Below are positions 4,833 to 5,371 of a stretch of 5,371 nt of DNA, piece after piece. The position numbers and the translations under genes were made by a program. Source of the stretch: an uncultured Asticcacaulis sp. (lineage in GTDB: Bacteria; Pseudomonadota; Alphaproteobacteria; Caulobacterales; Caulobacteraceae); assembly GCA_946480125.1 (NCBI GenBank), contig CAMLIY010000219.1, positions 1 to 5,371 of the forward strand. Direction: 5' to 3'. Position 1 is the first letter of the stretch; each line of letters starts with the position of its first letter. The notes beneath the pieces are model-generated. The model was not told where the DNA came from. It saw only the letters and a list, made by a program, of their open reading frames with translations, and ran no database searches.

Positions 4833-5371
4833 TTAGCTATCCTGCTTTTCCCCCAGTTTTTCACGCAAAATGGCGAAGGGCGAATAGGGATTGATATAGG
4901 GTTCACGCGAACGCGTGTCGGCGGGTTTCGGTTCCCGATCCCGGTGTCCTCTGGATTGCTCGCGCTGTCCATCCGGCTTGCCGTGCCGCTTGCCACGATC
5001 GCCGCGCGGCTTGTCCGAACGTTCGGTGCGGACAGGCTTTTCGCCGGCCTCTGACTGAACGGGTTTGCGCCGTTCTGGCCGTACACGCTTGGGGCGGGGT
5101 TCGAATGACTTCTGACGCCAGCCAATCAGTTGAACCTCATGCATTTCTGTAACAGGCGCGGGTGTTTCTACAGATGCGGCTTCAATCGCTTCTGGCGCAG
5201 TCTCGGTTGCTGGGTCGAAAGGCGGCTGTTCGTCGAGTGCCCCTTCAGCGGCAATCGTTTCAGGTCTATCTTCCGGCTCCGGCACCTCCGTTGCCTTAAC
5301 CACCGGCAGGTCTGGCGAGGCTTCGGCCCTGGCCTTGCCCCGGCGGCGTTTGCGCGGTTTTTTGCCTTCCG
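4833..5371 (-). CDS. C-terminal tail of a probable DEAD/DEAH helicase (partial)
   Basis: The frame is open to the window edge, so this is the last 178 residues of a longer protein and the start is off the window. No catalytic domain is visible. The visible part is low-complexity: a lysine/arginine patch (KKPRKRRRGK) at the left, an acidic, proline-rich and alanine-rich stretch of about 50 residues, then a strongly basic R/K/D/G-rich stretch of about 75 residues, and a final conserved-looking INPYSPFAIL. Basic tails that end in a D/N-P-x-SPFA motif are typical of the alphaproteobacterial helicase encoded upstream of the S4 protein and fdxA. That family match, plus S4 and fdxA on the same strand further along, supports the call. 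The tail probably contacts RNA. The alternative is another disordered RNA-binding protein such as an RNase E-like or translation-related factor. The GTG at 5303 is not a start, since coding continues upstream of it. Confidence 0.65.
   Translation of the reverse strand, partial: EGKKPRKRRRGKARAEASPDLPVVKATEVPEPEDRPETIAAEGALDEQPPFDPATETAPEAIEAASVETPAPVTEMHEVQLIGWRQKSFEPRPKRVRPERRKPVQSEAGEKPVRTERSDKPRGDRGKRHGKPDGQREQSRGHRDREPKPADTRSREPYINPYSPFAILREKLGEKQDS

Noticed and set aside
1..5371. CRISPR array, tRNA, rRNA, insertion sequence or phage genes
   Set aside because: No spaced direct repeats, tRNA-like cloverleaf, transposase frame or terminal inverted repeats were found on reading both strands.

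Overview
The window looks like chromosomal DNA from an alphaproteobacterium, most likely of the Caulobacter/Asticcacaulis type. This is inferred from gene content and protein style: an alphaproteobacterial-type 7Fe ferredoxin, an S4 RNA-binding protein of the kind that sits beside it, a helicase C-terminal tail ending in an SPFA-type motif, a short alphaproteobacterial CspA-like protein and a large secreted family 9 glycoside hydrolase. No species call can be proven from the sequence alone.

Layout, left to right. Bases 1-80 hold nothing I can identify. Three minus-strand genes follow: a small DUF1294 membrane protein (81-368), the 7Fe ferredoxin fdxA (374-712) and an S4-domain RNA-binding protein (814-1122). 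A divergent intergenic region of about 120 bp carries a plausible promoter for the plus-strand gene at 1246-3720, an 824-residue exported GH9-family glycoside hydrolase. Its stop codon directly abuts the stop codon of a minus-strand parDE-type toxin-antitoxin operon (antitoxin 4017-4274, toxin 3721-4020, ATGA overlap). Next is a minus-strand cold-shock gene (4389-4598) with its own strong terminator and a long AT-rich, hairpin-containing leader. Last is the 3' end of a minus-strand gene (4833 to the window edge), probably the DEAD/DEAH helicase that in many Alphaproteobacteria lies directly upstream of the S4 gene and fdxA.

The most informative feature is the arrangement. The usual block helicase - S4 protein - fdxA (- carD) appears to be split here by about 3.7 kb holding the GH9 enzyme, the toxin-antitoxin pair and the cold-shock gene. 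A DUF1294 gene sits where carD would usually be expected. The GH9 enzyme probably acts on beta-glucan-like polysaccharide in the periplasm or outside the cell. ParDE is a self-regulating module. FdxA carries electrons, and the S4, CspA and helicase proteins all handle RNA.

I see no CRISPR array, tRNA, rRNA, transposase or convincing new multi-gene system. The points worth a second look are the GH9 active-site divergence and extra N-terminal domain, the zero-gap convergent junction with the toxin gene, the palindromic parDE operator and the structured cspA leader.
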